From: Bacteroidales bacterium
GTDB taxonomy: Bacteria; Bacteroidota; Bacteroidia; Bacteroidales; UBA932
Reading direction: 5' to 3'
DNA: 43,199 nucleotides
NCBI GenBank assembly: GCA_017553545.1
Contig: JAFZKT010000075.1
Location: 1-43,199, forward strand
The notes under the pieces are model-generated. The model had not been told where the DNA came from, made no database searches, and was given only the letters and a program-made list of their open reading frames with translations. A program made the translations under genes and the position numbers. Below are positions 9,050-16,745 of this stretch, in pieces. Within the stretch, counting starts at the first letter, position 1. Each line of letters opens with the position of its first letter.

Positions 9050-10057
9050 ATGCGGAAAATCCTGCCGGTATTGCTCCTGCTCCTGCTGCTAGCCTGCAGC
9101 CCTAAAGCGCGCTATGTGGAATTCAAGGGCTACGCCCAGGGCGGCACCTACACCGTGAAGGCGAACCTCGCGGGTGTTTCCGTGCCCGTGGAGACCGTGC
9201 GGGACAGCATAGAGGCGCTCCTGAAGCAGATAGATACCACGCTTTCCGGGTATAACAAGGCTTCGCTGTTAAGCCGTTTCAATGCCGGGGAAAAGATTCC
9301 CGCCAGTCCCATGTTCCTGGAAATGTATGCCCTCTCGTATGGATATTGGATGCGTTCGGAAGGGGCCTTGGACTGCGCCGCGGCGCCGCTCTACGACGCC
9401 TGGGGCTTCGGGTTCAAGCATCAGTCTTTCCCTTCTGAAGCCGATGTAGACGCGTTGAGGGCATCCTGCGGCTTCGGCCTGCTGCCGGCTGAACTGCCCG
9501 TCAGGGACGGATTCATTGACCCGGCGGAAATCGGCTCGCCAAAGCTTAATTACAACGCAGTTGCGCAGGGGTACAGCTGCGACGTCATCGCACGCTATCT
9601 GTATTCGCTGGGCGTGAAGGATATGCTGGTGGACATCGGCGAAATCTGGTGCGACGGCGTGAATCCCGCCGGAGAGCCCTGGTCCGTGGGTGTCCAGCGT
9701 CCGGAGGAAGGGACCGACGGCCAGTTGGACGGCGTCTGGCAATCCGGAGGCCGGCCCGCGGGCGTGGTCACTTCCGGCAATTACCGCAAGTTCTATGTCA
9801 AGGACGGCCATAAATATGCGCACACCGTGGATCCCCGTAGCGGTTATCCCGTGGAGCACAGCCTGCTCAGCGCCACGGTCGTTTCTTCCAACTCCGCCGC
9901 GGAGGCCGACGCAGTGGCTACCTGGTGCATGGTCATCGGCCTGCAGGAGGCCCAGCAGGTCCTTCTGGCGGATCCCGCCCTGGAAGGCTATCTTATCTAC
10001 GAAGAGGAGGGGCAGATGCGCCAGTGGGCTTCTCCTGGCTTTACATTGAGGCAATAA
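9050..10057 (+). CDS. apbE: FAD:protein FMN transferase ApbE (lipoprotein)
   Basis: A 335-residue ApbE family protein. The reading frame is open further upstream, but the ATG at 9050 gives a proper lipoprotein signal (MRKILPVLLLLLLLACSPK, Cys16), so that start is chosen. ApbE attaches FMN to Thr/Ser of proteins such as Rnf and Nqr subunits, using FAD and Mg2+. Conserved blocks are visible: GGTYTVKA, the NYNAVAQGYSCDVIA helix, VTSGNYRKFY, YAHTVDPRSGYPV and the ADAVATWCMVIG tail. The usual DIGGE motif reads DIGEI here, with one Gly missing, which may alter flavin binding. Its 3' end overlaps the convergent comEC-like gene by 17 bases. No flavinylated partner gene is present in the window. Confidence 0.9.
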   Translation: MRKILPVLLLLLLLACSPKARYVEFKGYAQGGTYTVKANLAGVSVPVETVRDSIEALLKQIDTTLSGYNKASLLSRFNAGEKIPASPMFLEMYALSYGYWMRSEGALDCAAAPLYDAWGFGFKHQSFPSEADVDALRASCGFGLLPAELPVRDGFIDPAEIGSPKLNYNAVAQGYSCDVIARYLYSLGVKDMLVDIGEIWCDGVNPAGEPWSVGVQRPEEGTDGQLDGVWQSGGRPAGVVTSGNYRKFYVKDGHKYAHTVDPRSGYPVEHSLLSATVVSSNSAAEADAVATWCMVIGLQEAQQVLLADPALEGYLIYEEEGQMRQWASPGFTLRQ

Positions 10058-11123
10058 TCTCCAACGTCCCCGTGAGCAGACGGCAGAGGGCGTCGGTGGC
10101 GTCCAGTAGCAGTTGCGGGCACAGGCCCGTGGCGGCGAGTGCCAGCACGATGACGGCCGACCAGACCGTGAGCGTGGTGAGCGGAATGGCAAGCAGGTTT
10201 GTCAGCAGAAACCATTTCGGAAAGGTGTGGAAACGCCACCACACCAGCGGGGCAGTGAATACCTGGCAGCTGATGCTCATGGCCGCGGCCTTCCACATCC
10301 AGCGGAGAGGATTGTAGGAGTTCCCTTCCGGATAGAACTTTTCCAGCAGGGGATACAGCAGGAAGATGCCTGCCATGGCCAGGTAGGACAGCTGGAAGCC
10401 CAGACTGCTGATTACGGATGGATCCAGCACCAGTTGGATTAAAAGTGCCACGCAGAACACCCGCGTGGCCTTTCTGGGCCGATTCAGCAGCCGCAGCGTC
10501 TCATTCAGGCCGATGAAAAGGAAGGCGCGGACGATGGAAGGTCCGGCCCCCGTCATCAGGGTGAAAAAGCCGGCGCCGCCGAGGACCAGCGCGAAGCGGA
10601 TGATCTGAGCCGGCCGGCTGCGCCCCAGCGGTTTTGTGAGGCTGTCGAAGATGATGTAAAGCATCCCCATATGAAGCCCCGACAGTGCCAGGATGTGCGA
10701 GGCGCCGCTGGCCCGGAAGGCGGCCACGGTCTCCGGCGCCAAACCGCTCCGGTCTCCTGTCAGAAGCGCCTGTAGCAGGGGAGCGGTCCCGTCAGAAGGG
10801 AAGGGGAGCGAGCCGATGAACGAGCGGAGGCTTTCCGCGGCGCCGGCGGCGAGGGCTGTGAGGCGGCCGGAACCATCGGCCCCGGGAAGGGCGGCGTTGA
10901 GGGCGCAGAAAACGCCCAGCAGCAAAAAGATGCCGAGGATGATTCCTACGGCCGGTTTTTCGCCCAGACGGAGCAGCTTTTCCCTAAATAGAACGGGCAG
11001 GGTTAGCAGGGGCAGCAGTAGCGCCGAAGCGGCCGTTCCCACCAGCGGAATCGCCGCCGTTCCGGCTGCCACGCCCGCTGTAAAACACAGCGAAAGAGTC
11101 TCTATGTTTTTCGCCCGTTCCAT
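10041..11123 (-). CDS. ComEC/Rec2-like membrane protein (short form)
   Basis: A 360-residue polytopic membrane protein with about nine to ten hydrophobic segments. The ComEC competence core is recognised by TGDRSGLAPETVAAFRASGASHILALSGLHMG, a conserved stretch of the DNA-uptake channel family, followed by GPSIVRAFLF and SLGFQLSYLAMAGI. It covers only the N-terminal helices and the competence domain. The OB-fold-like insert and the metallo-beta-lactamase domain of full-length ComEC are absent, and the frame ends cleanly in a stop. It may act in DNA uptake with a separate hydrolase, or be a reduced paralogue. It overlaps the 3' end of apbE by 17 bases and is divergent from ackA. Confidence 0.85.
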   Translation of the reverse strand: MERAKNIETLSLCFTAGVAAGTAAIPLVGTAASALLLPLLTLPVLFREKLLRLGEKPAVGIILGIFLLLGVFCALNAALPGADGSGRLTALAAGAAESLRSFIGSLPFPSDGTAPLLQALLTGDRSGLAPETVAAFRASGASHILALSGLHMGMLYIIFDSLTKPLGRSRPAQIIRFALVLGGAGFFTLMTGAGPSIVRAFLFIGLNETLRLLNRPRKATRVFCVALLIQLVLDPSVISSLGFQLSYLAMAGIFLLYPLLEKFYPEGNSYNPLRWMWKAAAMSISCQVFTAPLVWWRFHTFPKWFLLTNLLAIPLTTLTVWSAVIVLALAATGLCPQLLLDATDALCRLLTGTLEIIASM

Positions 11124-11148
11124 CCGTGCGAAATTACTAATAATTTCG

Positions 11149-11156
11149 TATCTTTG
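11149..11156 (+). promoter_or_regulatory. Promoter -7 box of ackA
   Basis: TATCTTTG, an exact TAnnTTTG match, 31 bases before the ackA ATG. GTG at 11126-11128 occupies the -33 position in place of TTG. It drives the ackA-ptb-tpiA unit. Confidence 0.7.
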
Positions 11157-11187
11157 CAGAGATATACTGCCAAAAACTTAACGCTAT

Positions 11188-12402
11188 ATGATTATTCTAG
11201 TTATCAACTGCGGCTCCTCCAGCATCAAGTATCAGCTGCTGGACATGAAGAGCGACGACGTTTTCGACGTAATCGCCAAAGGTATCGCAGAAAAAATCGG
11301 CCTCCCCGCCGGCATTCTCCAATACGCCCCCGCCGGCAAGGAGAAGATGGAGATCGACGTCCCCATTCCGGACCACAAGGTGGGTATGCAGCTCATCCTG
11401 AAGGCGCTCACGGATCCCAAGACCGGCGTACTGAAATCCCTCGAAGATATTGAGGCGGTGGGTCACCGCATCGTGCAGGGCGGAGATTTCTTCTCCGGTT
11501 CCGTGCTGGTCAACGACGACGTTCTGGACAAGATCGCCTTCTGCGCGGACTTTGCCCCGCTGCACAACCCGGCCCACCTGCTGGGCATCCGTGCCATGCA
11601 GGAAGTGCTTCCCAGCGTACCGCAGGTTGTCACCTTCGACACAGCCTTCCACCAGACCATGCCGTCTTACGCCTATATGTACGGCCTTCCGTACGAATAC
11701 TATGAGAAATACCGCGTGCGCCGCTACGGTGCCCACGGCACTTCCCATCAGTTCGTGGCCGGTGTGGGCGCCAAACTCGCCGGACTGGACATTGAGAACT
11801 CCAAGATCATCACCTGCCACCTGGGCGCCGGCAGCAGCATCTGCGCCATCCAGAACGGCAAGTGCGTGGACACCTCCATGGGCTTCACCCCGCTGGAGGG
11901 TATGATCATGGGTACGCGCGTGGGTAACATCGACGCCAACGCCGTCCTCTATCTGGAGAAGAAACTGGGCGTGGATCCGGACGAGATGACCAACATCCTC
12001 AACCGCAAATCCGGCTTCCTGGGCATTTCCACCAAGACGTCGGACGCCCGCGAACTGGACGAACTGGCCAACGGCGGAGACCCCAAGGCCAAACTCGTGT
12101 TCAAGAAGTACACCTACGACATCATCAAGAACATAGGCTCTTACATCGCCGCCATGAACGGGGTGGACCTCATCATCTTTACGGGTGGAATCGGCGAGCA
12201 TAACAGCCGCCTGCGCCGCCGCGTGCTTGAGAACTTCTCCTTCCTGGGCCTGAAGGTGGACTACGAAGCCAACGTCGCCTGGGGCGAAGACGCCATCATC
12301 TCCACGGAGGACTCCAAGGTGAAAGCCGCGCTCATCTGCACCAACGAAGAACTGGTGATAGCGCGCGACACAATGCATATTGTCTTAGAAAATCAGGAAT
12401 AA
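11188..12402 (+). CDS. ackA: Acetate kinase
   Basis: A 404-residue acetate kinase of normal length for the ASKHA acetate kinase family. Butyrate kinases are about 50 residues shorter. Motifs: NCGSSSIKY (Asn7), GHRIVQGGD (Arg94; the commoner VVHGG has Gln for His here), FDTAFHQTMP (Asp151), RRYGAHGTSH, HLGAGSS, and the adenosine loop FTGGIGEHN. It interconverts acetyl phosphate plus ADP with acetate plus ATP. The last base of its TAA is the first base of the next ATG (TAATG), so it is coupled to a phosphate acyltransferase. Together they convert acyl-CoA to the acid with ATP yield. Confidence 0.96.
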   Translation: MIILVINCGSSSIKYQLLDMKSDDVFDVIAKGIAEKIGLPAGILQYAPAGKEKMEIDVPIPDHKVGMQLILKALTDPKTGVLKSLEDIEAVGHRIVQGGDFFSGSVLVNDDVLDKIAFCADFAPLHNPAHLLGIRAMQEVLPSVPQVVTFDTAFHQTMPSYAYMYGLPYEYYEKYRVRRYGAHGTSHQFVAGVGAKLAGLDIENSKIITCHLGAGSSICAIQNGKCVDTSMGFTPLEGMIMGTRVGNIDANAVLYLEKKLGVDPDEMTNILNRKSGFLGISTKTSDARELDELANGGDPKAKLVFKKYTYDIIKNIGSYIAAMNGVDLIIFTGGIGEHNSRLRRRVLENFSFLGLKVDYEANVAWGEDAIISTEDSKVKAALICTNEELVIARDTMHIVLENQE

Positions 12403-13307
12403 TGATTACCAATTTCAATGAACTGTTTGCCGAACTGAAGGCAAAGGGCGTCTGCAAACGGATGATTGCGGCCTGGGGCGTGGACTCCCACACCATCGAG
12501 GCGGCCTCCAAGGCTTCGGACCTGGGTTTTGTGAAAGTGACGCTGGTGGGCGACGCAGACCTCATCGCCAAGGTGTGTGAGGAATGTAAGATCGACGCCG
12601 CCAAGTTCACGGTGGTGGACATCAAGGATGAGCTGAAGGCTGTGGCCGAAGCCGTGCGGATGGTCCATGACGGAGAAGGGGACGTGCTGATGAAGGGCCT
12701 TTGCTCCACGGACAAGTTCCTGCGCGCTATCCTGAACAAGGAAGTGGGCCTGCTGCCCCCGAAGGGGCTGCTGAGCCATGTGGGCGTGATTGAGAATCCC
12801 AATTACCACAAACTCCTCTTCATCACCGATATGGCCGTGATTCCGGCCCCGGACTTCAAACAGAAGGTGAAGATGGCCGGCTTTGTCACCGGCGTGGCCC
12901 GTTCCTTCGGCATCGCCAAACCCAAGATCGCGTTCATCGCCGCCTCGGAGCAGATGCTGGACAGCATGCCCGCCTGCATTGAGGGCGCCATGCTGGCCAA
13001 GATGTGCGACCGCGGCCAGATCAAGGCCATCGGCGACGGTCCGCTGGCCCTGGACGTAGCCATCGACAAAGAATCCGTGGAAATCAAGAAACTGGTTTCT
13101 CCCGTTGCGGGAGACGCAGACTGCCTGCTCTTCCCCAACATCGAAAGCGCCAACGTGTTCTGGAAGACCAATTCCAAGCTGGCCGTGGGCGTGCGACAGG
13201 CCGGTTTCCTGGTGGGAACCCAGGTGCCCTGCATCCTGGCCTCCCGCGCGGACTCCGTGGACGTAAAACTCAATTCCATCGCTTCTGCAGTAATTTCAGT
13301 TAAATAG
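12402..13307 (+). CDS. ptb: Phosphate butyryltransferase-type acyltransferase
   Basis: A 301-residue member of the PTA/PTB family, with the length and N-terminal style of Ptb (NFNELFAELKAKGVCKRMIAAWGVDSHTIEAA) rather than the ~330-residue Pta. Conserved blocks: LVGDADLIAKV, LMKGLCSTDKFLRAILNKE, KGLLSHVGVIENPNYHKLLFITDMAV, IGDGPLALDVAI and FPNIESANVFWK. It should catalyse acyl-CoA plus phosphate to acyl phosphate plus CoA. Substrate choice is not readable: coupling to ackA suggests acetyl-CoA, whereas the family suggests butyryl- or branched-chain acyl-CoA. It sits between ackA (1-base overlap) and tpiA (2-base gap). Confidence 0.85.
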   Translation: MITNFNELFAELKAKGVCKRMIAAWGVDSHTIEAASKASDLGFVKVTLVGDADLIAKVCEECKIDAAKFTVVDIKDELKAVAEAVRMVHDGEGDVLMKGLCSTDKFLRAILNKEVGLLPPKGLLSHVGVIENPNYHKLLFITDMAVIPAPDFKQKVKMAGFVTGVARSFGIAKPKIAFIAASEQMLDSMPACIEGAMLAKMCDRGQIKAIGDGPLALDVAIDKESVEIKKLVSPVAGDADCLLFPNIESANVFWKTNSKLAVGVRQAGFLVGTQVPCILASRADSVDVKLNSIASAVISVK

Positions 13308-13309
13308 AT

Positions 13310-14065
13310 ATGAGAAAATTCATTGTTGCCGGGAACTGGAAAATGAATACCACCGTTCCCGAAGGTGTTCAACTCGCCAAAGATGTTGTGGCTGCGGCCA
13401 AGGATGTACCCGCTAACGTAGAGCTTGTTGTGGCTCCGCCGTTCACCCACCTGGCCCCTGTGGCCGAAGCCCTGAAGGGCTCGAAGGTGGCCCTGAGCGC
13501 GCAGAACTGCGCAGACCACGAAAAAGGCGCCTACACCGGTGAAGTGGCTGTCTCCATGCTCACTTCCATCGGCTGCAAGTATACCATCCTGGGTCACAGC
13601 GAGCGCCGTCAGTATTATGGAGAGACGGACGAAAAATTGGTTGTGAAGACCCGGCTGGCCCTCGCCGCCGGCCTGAAGGTGATTCTGTGCGTGGGTGAGA
13701 ACAAGGACGAGCGTGTGGCCGGCAAGCACTTCGAGGTGGTTACCGCCCAGACCAAGGCCGTTCTCTACAACTTCTCCGCGGAGGACATGAAAAACATCGT
13801 GATTGCCTATGAACCCGTCTGGGCCATCGGCACCGGTCTCACCGCCACCGCCCAGCAGGCGGAGGAAATCCATGCCTGCATCCGCAGTGTCATCGCCGAA
13901 AAATTCGGCGCCCGGGTGGCCGACGACATGACCATCCTCTACGGCGGCTCCTGCAAGCCCTCCAACGCGAAGGAACTCTTCGCCGAAAAGGACATCGACG
14001 GCGGCCTCATCGGCGGCGCCGCCCTGAAGGCGGAAGACTTCATCGGAATCGCGACGAGTTTCTAA
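13310..14065 (+). CDS. tpiA: Triosephosphate isomerase
   Basis: A 251-residue TIM barrel of standard length. Active-site residues are all visible: Asn9 and Lys11 in GNWKMN, His96 in ILGHSERR, and catalytic Glu168 in AYEPVWAIGTG, with the phosphate-binding YGGS near the end. It interconverts dihydroxyacetone phosphate and glyceraldehyde-3-phosphate in glycolysis. It is the last gene of the ackA-ptb-tpiA unit, 2 bases after ptb, and is followed by a clear terminator. Confidence 0.97.
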   Translation: MRKFIVAGNWKMNTTVPEGVQLAKDVVAAAKDVPANVELVVAPPFTHLAPVAEALKGSKVALSAQNCADHEKGAYTGEVAVSMLTSIGCKYTILGHSERRQYYGETDEKLVVKTRLALAAGLKVILCVGENKDERVAGKHFEVVTAQTKAVLYNFSAEDMKNIVIAYEPVWAIGTGLTATAQQAEEIHACIRSVIAEKFGARVADDMTILYGGSCKPSNAKELFAEKDIDGGLIGGAALKAEDFIGIATSF

Positions 14066-14114
14066 CGCACCGGCAAACGCACAAAATTGCCTCTTACGTT
14101 ACCCCTTCCCTAAA

Positions 14115-14143
14115 TCCCTCCCCTCGGGGGAGGGACTTTTTTT
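14115..14143 (+). terminator. Terminator after tpiA
   Basis: A 9-bp stem (14115-14123 with 14127-14135, TCCCTCCCC/GGGGAGGGA), a 3-base loop TCG, then C and seven T. It ends the ackA-ptb-tpiA transcript. Confidence 0.85.
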
Positions 14144-14163
14144 CGCTTCGCTCAAAAGTTCTA

Positions 14164-14193
14164 TTGCAGTTCGAAAAAATATTCGTAAATTTG
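14164..14193 (+). promoter_or_regulatory. Promoter of rplY-pth
   Basis: TTG at 14164-14166, a 19-base spacer and TAAATTTG at 14186-14193. Unlike its neighbours it has a long leader, about 85 bases to the ATG at 14281. Confidence 0.8.
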
Positions 14194-14201
14194 CGGGCTT
14201 T

Positions 14202-14255
14202 AAAAAACCGGCAAAGGTTTTTTGGTGCAATGGGGTGCTTGAGAAAGAGCACTGA
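14202..14255 (+). promoter_or_regulatory. Structured 5' leader of rplY
   Basis: Two small hairpins lie in the leader. AAAAAACC (14202-14209) pairs with GGTTTTTT (14216-14223), and GTGCT pairs with AGCAC around 14236-14254. The first ends in a T run and could pause transcription. An L25-binding or attenuation role is only a suggestion. Confidence 0.35.
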
Positions 14256-14280
14256 GTAACACATTTTTATTCATAAAACA

Positions 14281-14895
14281 ATGAAGCATTTTACGCTTAA
14301 AGGCGAAATCCGCCAGAAGGGCAACAAGGCCGTCCTCAAGGCCTTCCGCGCACAGGGTCTGGTTCCCTGCAACCTCTATGGAGAGGGCATCAAGGAAAAC
14401 ATCCTTTTCACCGTCAATGAGAAAGAGCTGAAGGGTATCACCCATACCCCCGCCTCCTACATCGTGGACCTGGAACTGGGTGGCAAGACCTACACCGCTG
14501 TGGCTCACGAGTACCAGTGGCATCCCGTGGATGACAACTGCCTGCACGTGGATTTCCTCGCCGTCAATGAAAAGAAGCCCATCGTCATCAGCGTTCCGCT
14601 GAACATCACCGGTCACCCGGTGGGTGTGCAGGCCGGTGGTAAGTTCACCCAGAGCGCCCGCAGCCTCAAGGTCTGCGCCCTGATGAACAACCTCCCGGAT
14701 CAGCTGGACATCGATGTCACTCCGCTGGGGCTGGACAAGAGAATGGTGGCCGGCGACCTCAAGTTTGAAGGTCTCCAGATTGTCTCCGACAAGAACACCA
14801 TCATCTGCCAGGTGAAGACCACCCGCGCCATGCAGCAGGCCGCTGTGGACGCCGCCAAGAGTGGTGAGCCTGAAGCACCCGCAGCCGCCGAGTAG
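14281..14895 (+). CDS. rplY: 50S ribosomal protein L25 (Ctc/TL5 form)
   Basis: A 204-residue L25 of the long, two-domain type. The N-terminal ~95 residues form the 5S-rRNA-binding L25 domain (KAFRAQGLVPCNLYGEG, with EYQWHPVDDNCLHVDFLAV as the family signature). The C-terminal beta domain (about 100-185) is as in Ctc/TL5, and the end is an Ala/Pro/Glu tail. It binds 5S rRNA in the large subunit. It starts 2 bases upstream of a shared unit with pth, a pairing common in bacteria. Confidence 0.95.
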   Translation: MKHFTLKGEIRQKGNKAVLKAFRAQGLVPCNLYGEGIKENILFTVNEKELKGITHTPASYIVDLELGGKTYTAVAHEYQWHPVDDNCLHVDFLAVNEKKPIVISVPLNITGHPVGVQAGGKFTQSARSLKVCALMNNLPDQLDIDVTPLGLDKRMVAGDLKFEGLQIVSDKNTIICQVKTTRAMQQAAVDAAKSGEPEAPAAAE

Positions 14896-14897
14896 CG

Positions 14898-15530
14898 ATG
14901 GACTACCTAGTTGTAGGACTGGGCAACATCGGGCCGGAATATGCCCGTACCAGGCACAACATGGGGTTTATGGTATTGGATGCCTGGGCTCAGGCATCCA
15001 ATGCCCTTTTCAAGACGGACCGTTATGGGGATGTGGCGGAGGTTTCCTTCAAGGGCCGATGGTTCGTGCTCCTGAAGCCTTCCACCTATATGAACCTGAG
15101 CGGCAATGCCGTCCGTTACTGGATGCAGAAGCTGCATCTCCCCCTGGAAAACCTCATCGTCATTTCGGACGACATCAATCTTCCCTTCGGTTCCATCCGT
15201 ATGCGCGGAGGCGGATCTTCAGGCGGTCACAACGGCCTGGAGGATATTGCCGCCAAGCTGGAGAGCGAAGCCTGGACGCGCATCCGTCTGGGGGTTGGCA
15301 ATGAGTTTTCACCGGGCTCGCAGATAGATTATGTTTTGGGAGATCTTTCTCCGGAAGAACTGGAACAGATCCCGTCGCTTTCGGCCCGCGTGGCGCAGGG
15401 AATCCGGGACTATTCCACCATTGGACTGCAAAGGGCGATGAGTGCTTTGAATGTAAGGCCAAAAGTGCAAAAAGAGGCCGAAAAACCCCAAAATGCAGAA
15501 AAAAGTGGCTCTGATGTGCCTGAAGTGTAA
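14898..15530 (+). CDS. pth: Peptidyl-tRNA hydrolase
   Basis: A 210-residue Pth. Motifs: LVVGLGNIGPEYARTRHNMGF with Asn10 and catalytic His20, STYMNLSGNAV, SDDINLPFGSIRMR and GGSSGGHNGL. It releases peptides from prematurely dropped peptidyl-tRNA. The last ~20 residues (KVQKEAEKPQNAEKSGSD) extend past the usual end and look disordered. It is co-transcribed with rplY (2-base gap). Confidence 0.96.
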   Translation: MDYLVVGLGNIGPEYARTRHNMGFMVLDAWAQASNALFKTDRYGDVAEVSFKGRWFVLLKPSTYMNLSGNAVRYWMQKLHLPLENLIVISDDINLPFGSIRMRGGGSSGGHNGLEDIAAKLESEAWTRIRLGVGNEFSPGSQIDYVLGDLSPEELEQIPSLSARVAQGIRDYSTIGLQRAMSALNVRPKVQKEAEKPQNAEKSGSDVPEV

Positions 15531-15558
15531 AAAAATCGCAAAAAAACCGTAAAAAATT

Positions 15559-15588
15559 TTGGAGGTTCAATTTTTTTCTCTATCTTGC
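15559..15588 (+). promoter_or_regulatory. Promoter of the histone H1-like gene
   Basis: TTG at 15559-15561, a 19-base spacer and TATCTTGC at 15581-15588, which deviates from TAnnTTTG only in its last two bases. An AT-rich leader of about 50 bases precedes the ATG. Confidence 0.6.
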
Positions 15589-15639
15589 GCAAAAGTTTGA
15601 CACTTAACGTTTAACAACCAATAAAACAATCTTTAAGTT

Positions 15640-15813
15640 ATGAAAAAGCTCGTTGACGCTATCAATGCTGCTTATGCAGATTTCGCCAAGAACGCTGAAG
15701 CTCAGCTCGTAAAGGGTAACAAGGCCGCTGGTGCCCGCGCCCGTAAGGCCGCCCTGGCCCTCATGAAGGACCTCAAGGAGTTCCGCAAGGCCTCCGTGGA
15801 AGCTGCCAAGTAA
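15640..15813 (+). CDS. Histone H1-like protein (Hc1-type, 57 aa)
   Basis: A small gene encoding 57 residues, starting MKKLVDAINAAYADFAKNAE and ending KEFRKASVEAAK. It is Lys/Ala-rich and lacks Cys, Trp and His, with the KGNKAAGARARKAALALMKDLKEFRK pattern of the Bacteroidota histone H1/Hc1-like family. Such proteins are abundant, basic, helical DNA-binding nucleoid proteins. It stands alone between its own promoter and terminator, consistent with strong monocistronic expression. The codons are the common ones of highly expressed genes (AAG, GCT/GCC, CGC/CGT). Confidence 0.88.
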   Translation: MKKLVDAINAAYADFAKNAEAQLVKGNKAAGARARKAALALMKDLKEFRKASVEAAK

Positions 15814-15830
15814 GCATAGCATCCAACAAT

Positions 15831-15867
15831 AAATAAGGACAGCCGAAAGGCCGTCCTTATTTTTTTG
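15831..15867 (+). terminator. Terminator after the histone H1-like gene
   Basis: AATAAGGAC (15832-15840) pairs with GTCCTTATT (15853-15861). An inner GCC-GAAA-GGC cap is separated by one A/C mismatch, and a T run follows. It may also slow minus-strand transcription leaving xerD. Confidence 0.85.
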
Positions 15868-15872
15868 CCCCC

Positions 15873-16745
15873 TCAGTTCTTTTTGGCACGGGGATGATTC
15901 GCCAGAATCATCCTGTGCCAGGTACTCGTGTCGATGTGCGTATAGATTTCCGTGGTGAGGATGCTCTCATGACCCAGCATTTCCTGGACAATTCTTAAAT
16001 CGGCCCCGTTCTCAATCAGGTGCGTGGCGAAGGAATGGCGCAGGCTGTGGGGAGAGATTTCCTTCCGGATGCCGGCGGCCATCGCCCGGTCTTTCACCAG
16101 TTTGAACAGGGACACGCGGCTGAGAGGCTTCCCGAAGCGGTTCAGGAACAGATAATCCTCATAGGCGCGGGCGGCGGGGTCCGGGCGCTCCGGCAGATAC
16201 GCGCGGATGGCATCGGCCGCCATTTCGCCCAACGGGACCAGGCGTTGTTTGTCGCCTTTGCCGATGATATCTACAAAGCCGTCGTCCAGATGGACGTGTG
16301 AGATTCGCAGCGTGGCTGCTTCGCTCACACGCAGGCCGCAGCCGTAGAGCACCTCCAGGATGGCGCGGTCCCGTTTGCCAAAAGGCTTTTTGAGGTCCAC
16401 GGACTCCAGCAGGGCTTCCACTTCCTCCACGCTCAGCACTTCCGGCAGGTATTTTCCCAGTTTGGGCGCGTCCACCCGGTCGCAGGGATTCTCCGTCACG
16501 TCGCCTTCCTGCACGCACCAGTCGAAGAAACTGCGCAGGGAACTCACCAGCCGCGCGGCGCTTCGCTTCGAAAGCCCCTTTGACGTTACTTCTCCCAGAT
16601 ACTTCTGGATGTCGGCCGGCGTAACCGCACGGGGCGCCAGGTCGCACGCGTTCAGGAAGCCTTCTACGTCGTGGCAATAAGATGCCACCGTATTGGGTGA
16701 CATCCTGCGCTCGATGCGAAGGTAGTTCCTGTAGTCACTTATCAC
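15873..16745 (-). CDS. xerD: Tyrosine recombinase XerD
   Basis: A 290-residue tyrosine recombinase with an N-terminal SAM-like core-binding domain (about 1-85) and a C-terminal catalytic domain. The active site is complete: Arg139 in GLRVSE, Lys in GKGDKQR, HSLRH, GHESI and nucleophile Tyr268 in EIYTHI. It resembles XerD, which resolves chromosome dimers at dif under FtsK control. The start is GTG, overlapping the stop of the M49 peptidase gene by 4 bases (GTGA), so it is translationally coupled. XerC versus XerD cannot be settled with certainty; no integron or phage genes are nearby. Confidence 0.9.
   Translation of the reverse strand: MISDYRNYLRIERRMSPNTVASYCHDVEGFLNACDLAPRAVTPADIQKYLGEVTSKGLSKRSAARLVSSLRSFFDWCVQEGDVTENPCDRVDAPKLGKYLPEVLSVEEVEALLESVDLKKPFGKRDRAILEVLYGCGLRVSEAATLRISHVHLDDGFVDIIGKGDKQRLVPLGEMAADAIRAYLPERPDPAARAYEDYLFLNRFGKPLSRVSLFKLVKDRAMAAGIRKEISPHSLRHSFATHLIENGADLRIVQEMLGHESILTTEIYTHIDTSTWHRMILANHPRAKKN

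Noticed and set aside
15873-16745. XerD-like gene as the integrase of a mobile island
   Set aside because: It is coupled to a peptidase gene in a housekeeping context, with no att sites, tRNA gene or phage/plasmid genes nearby.
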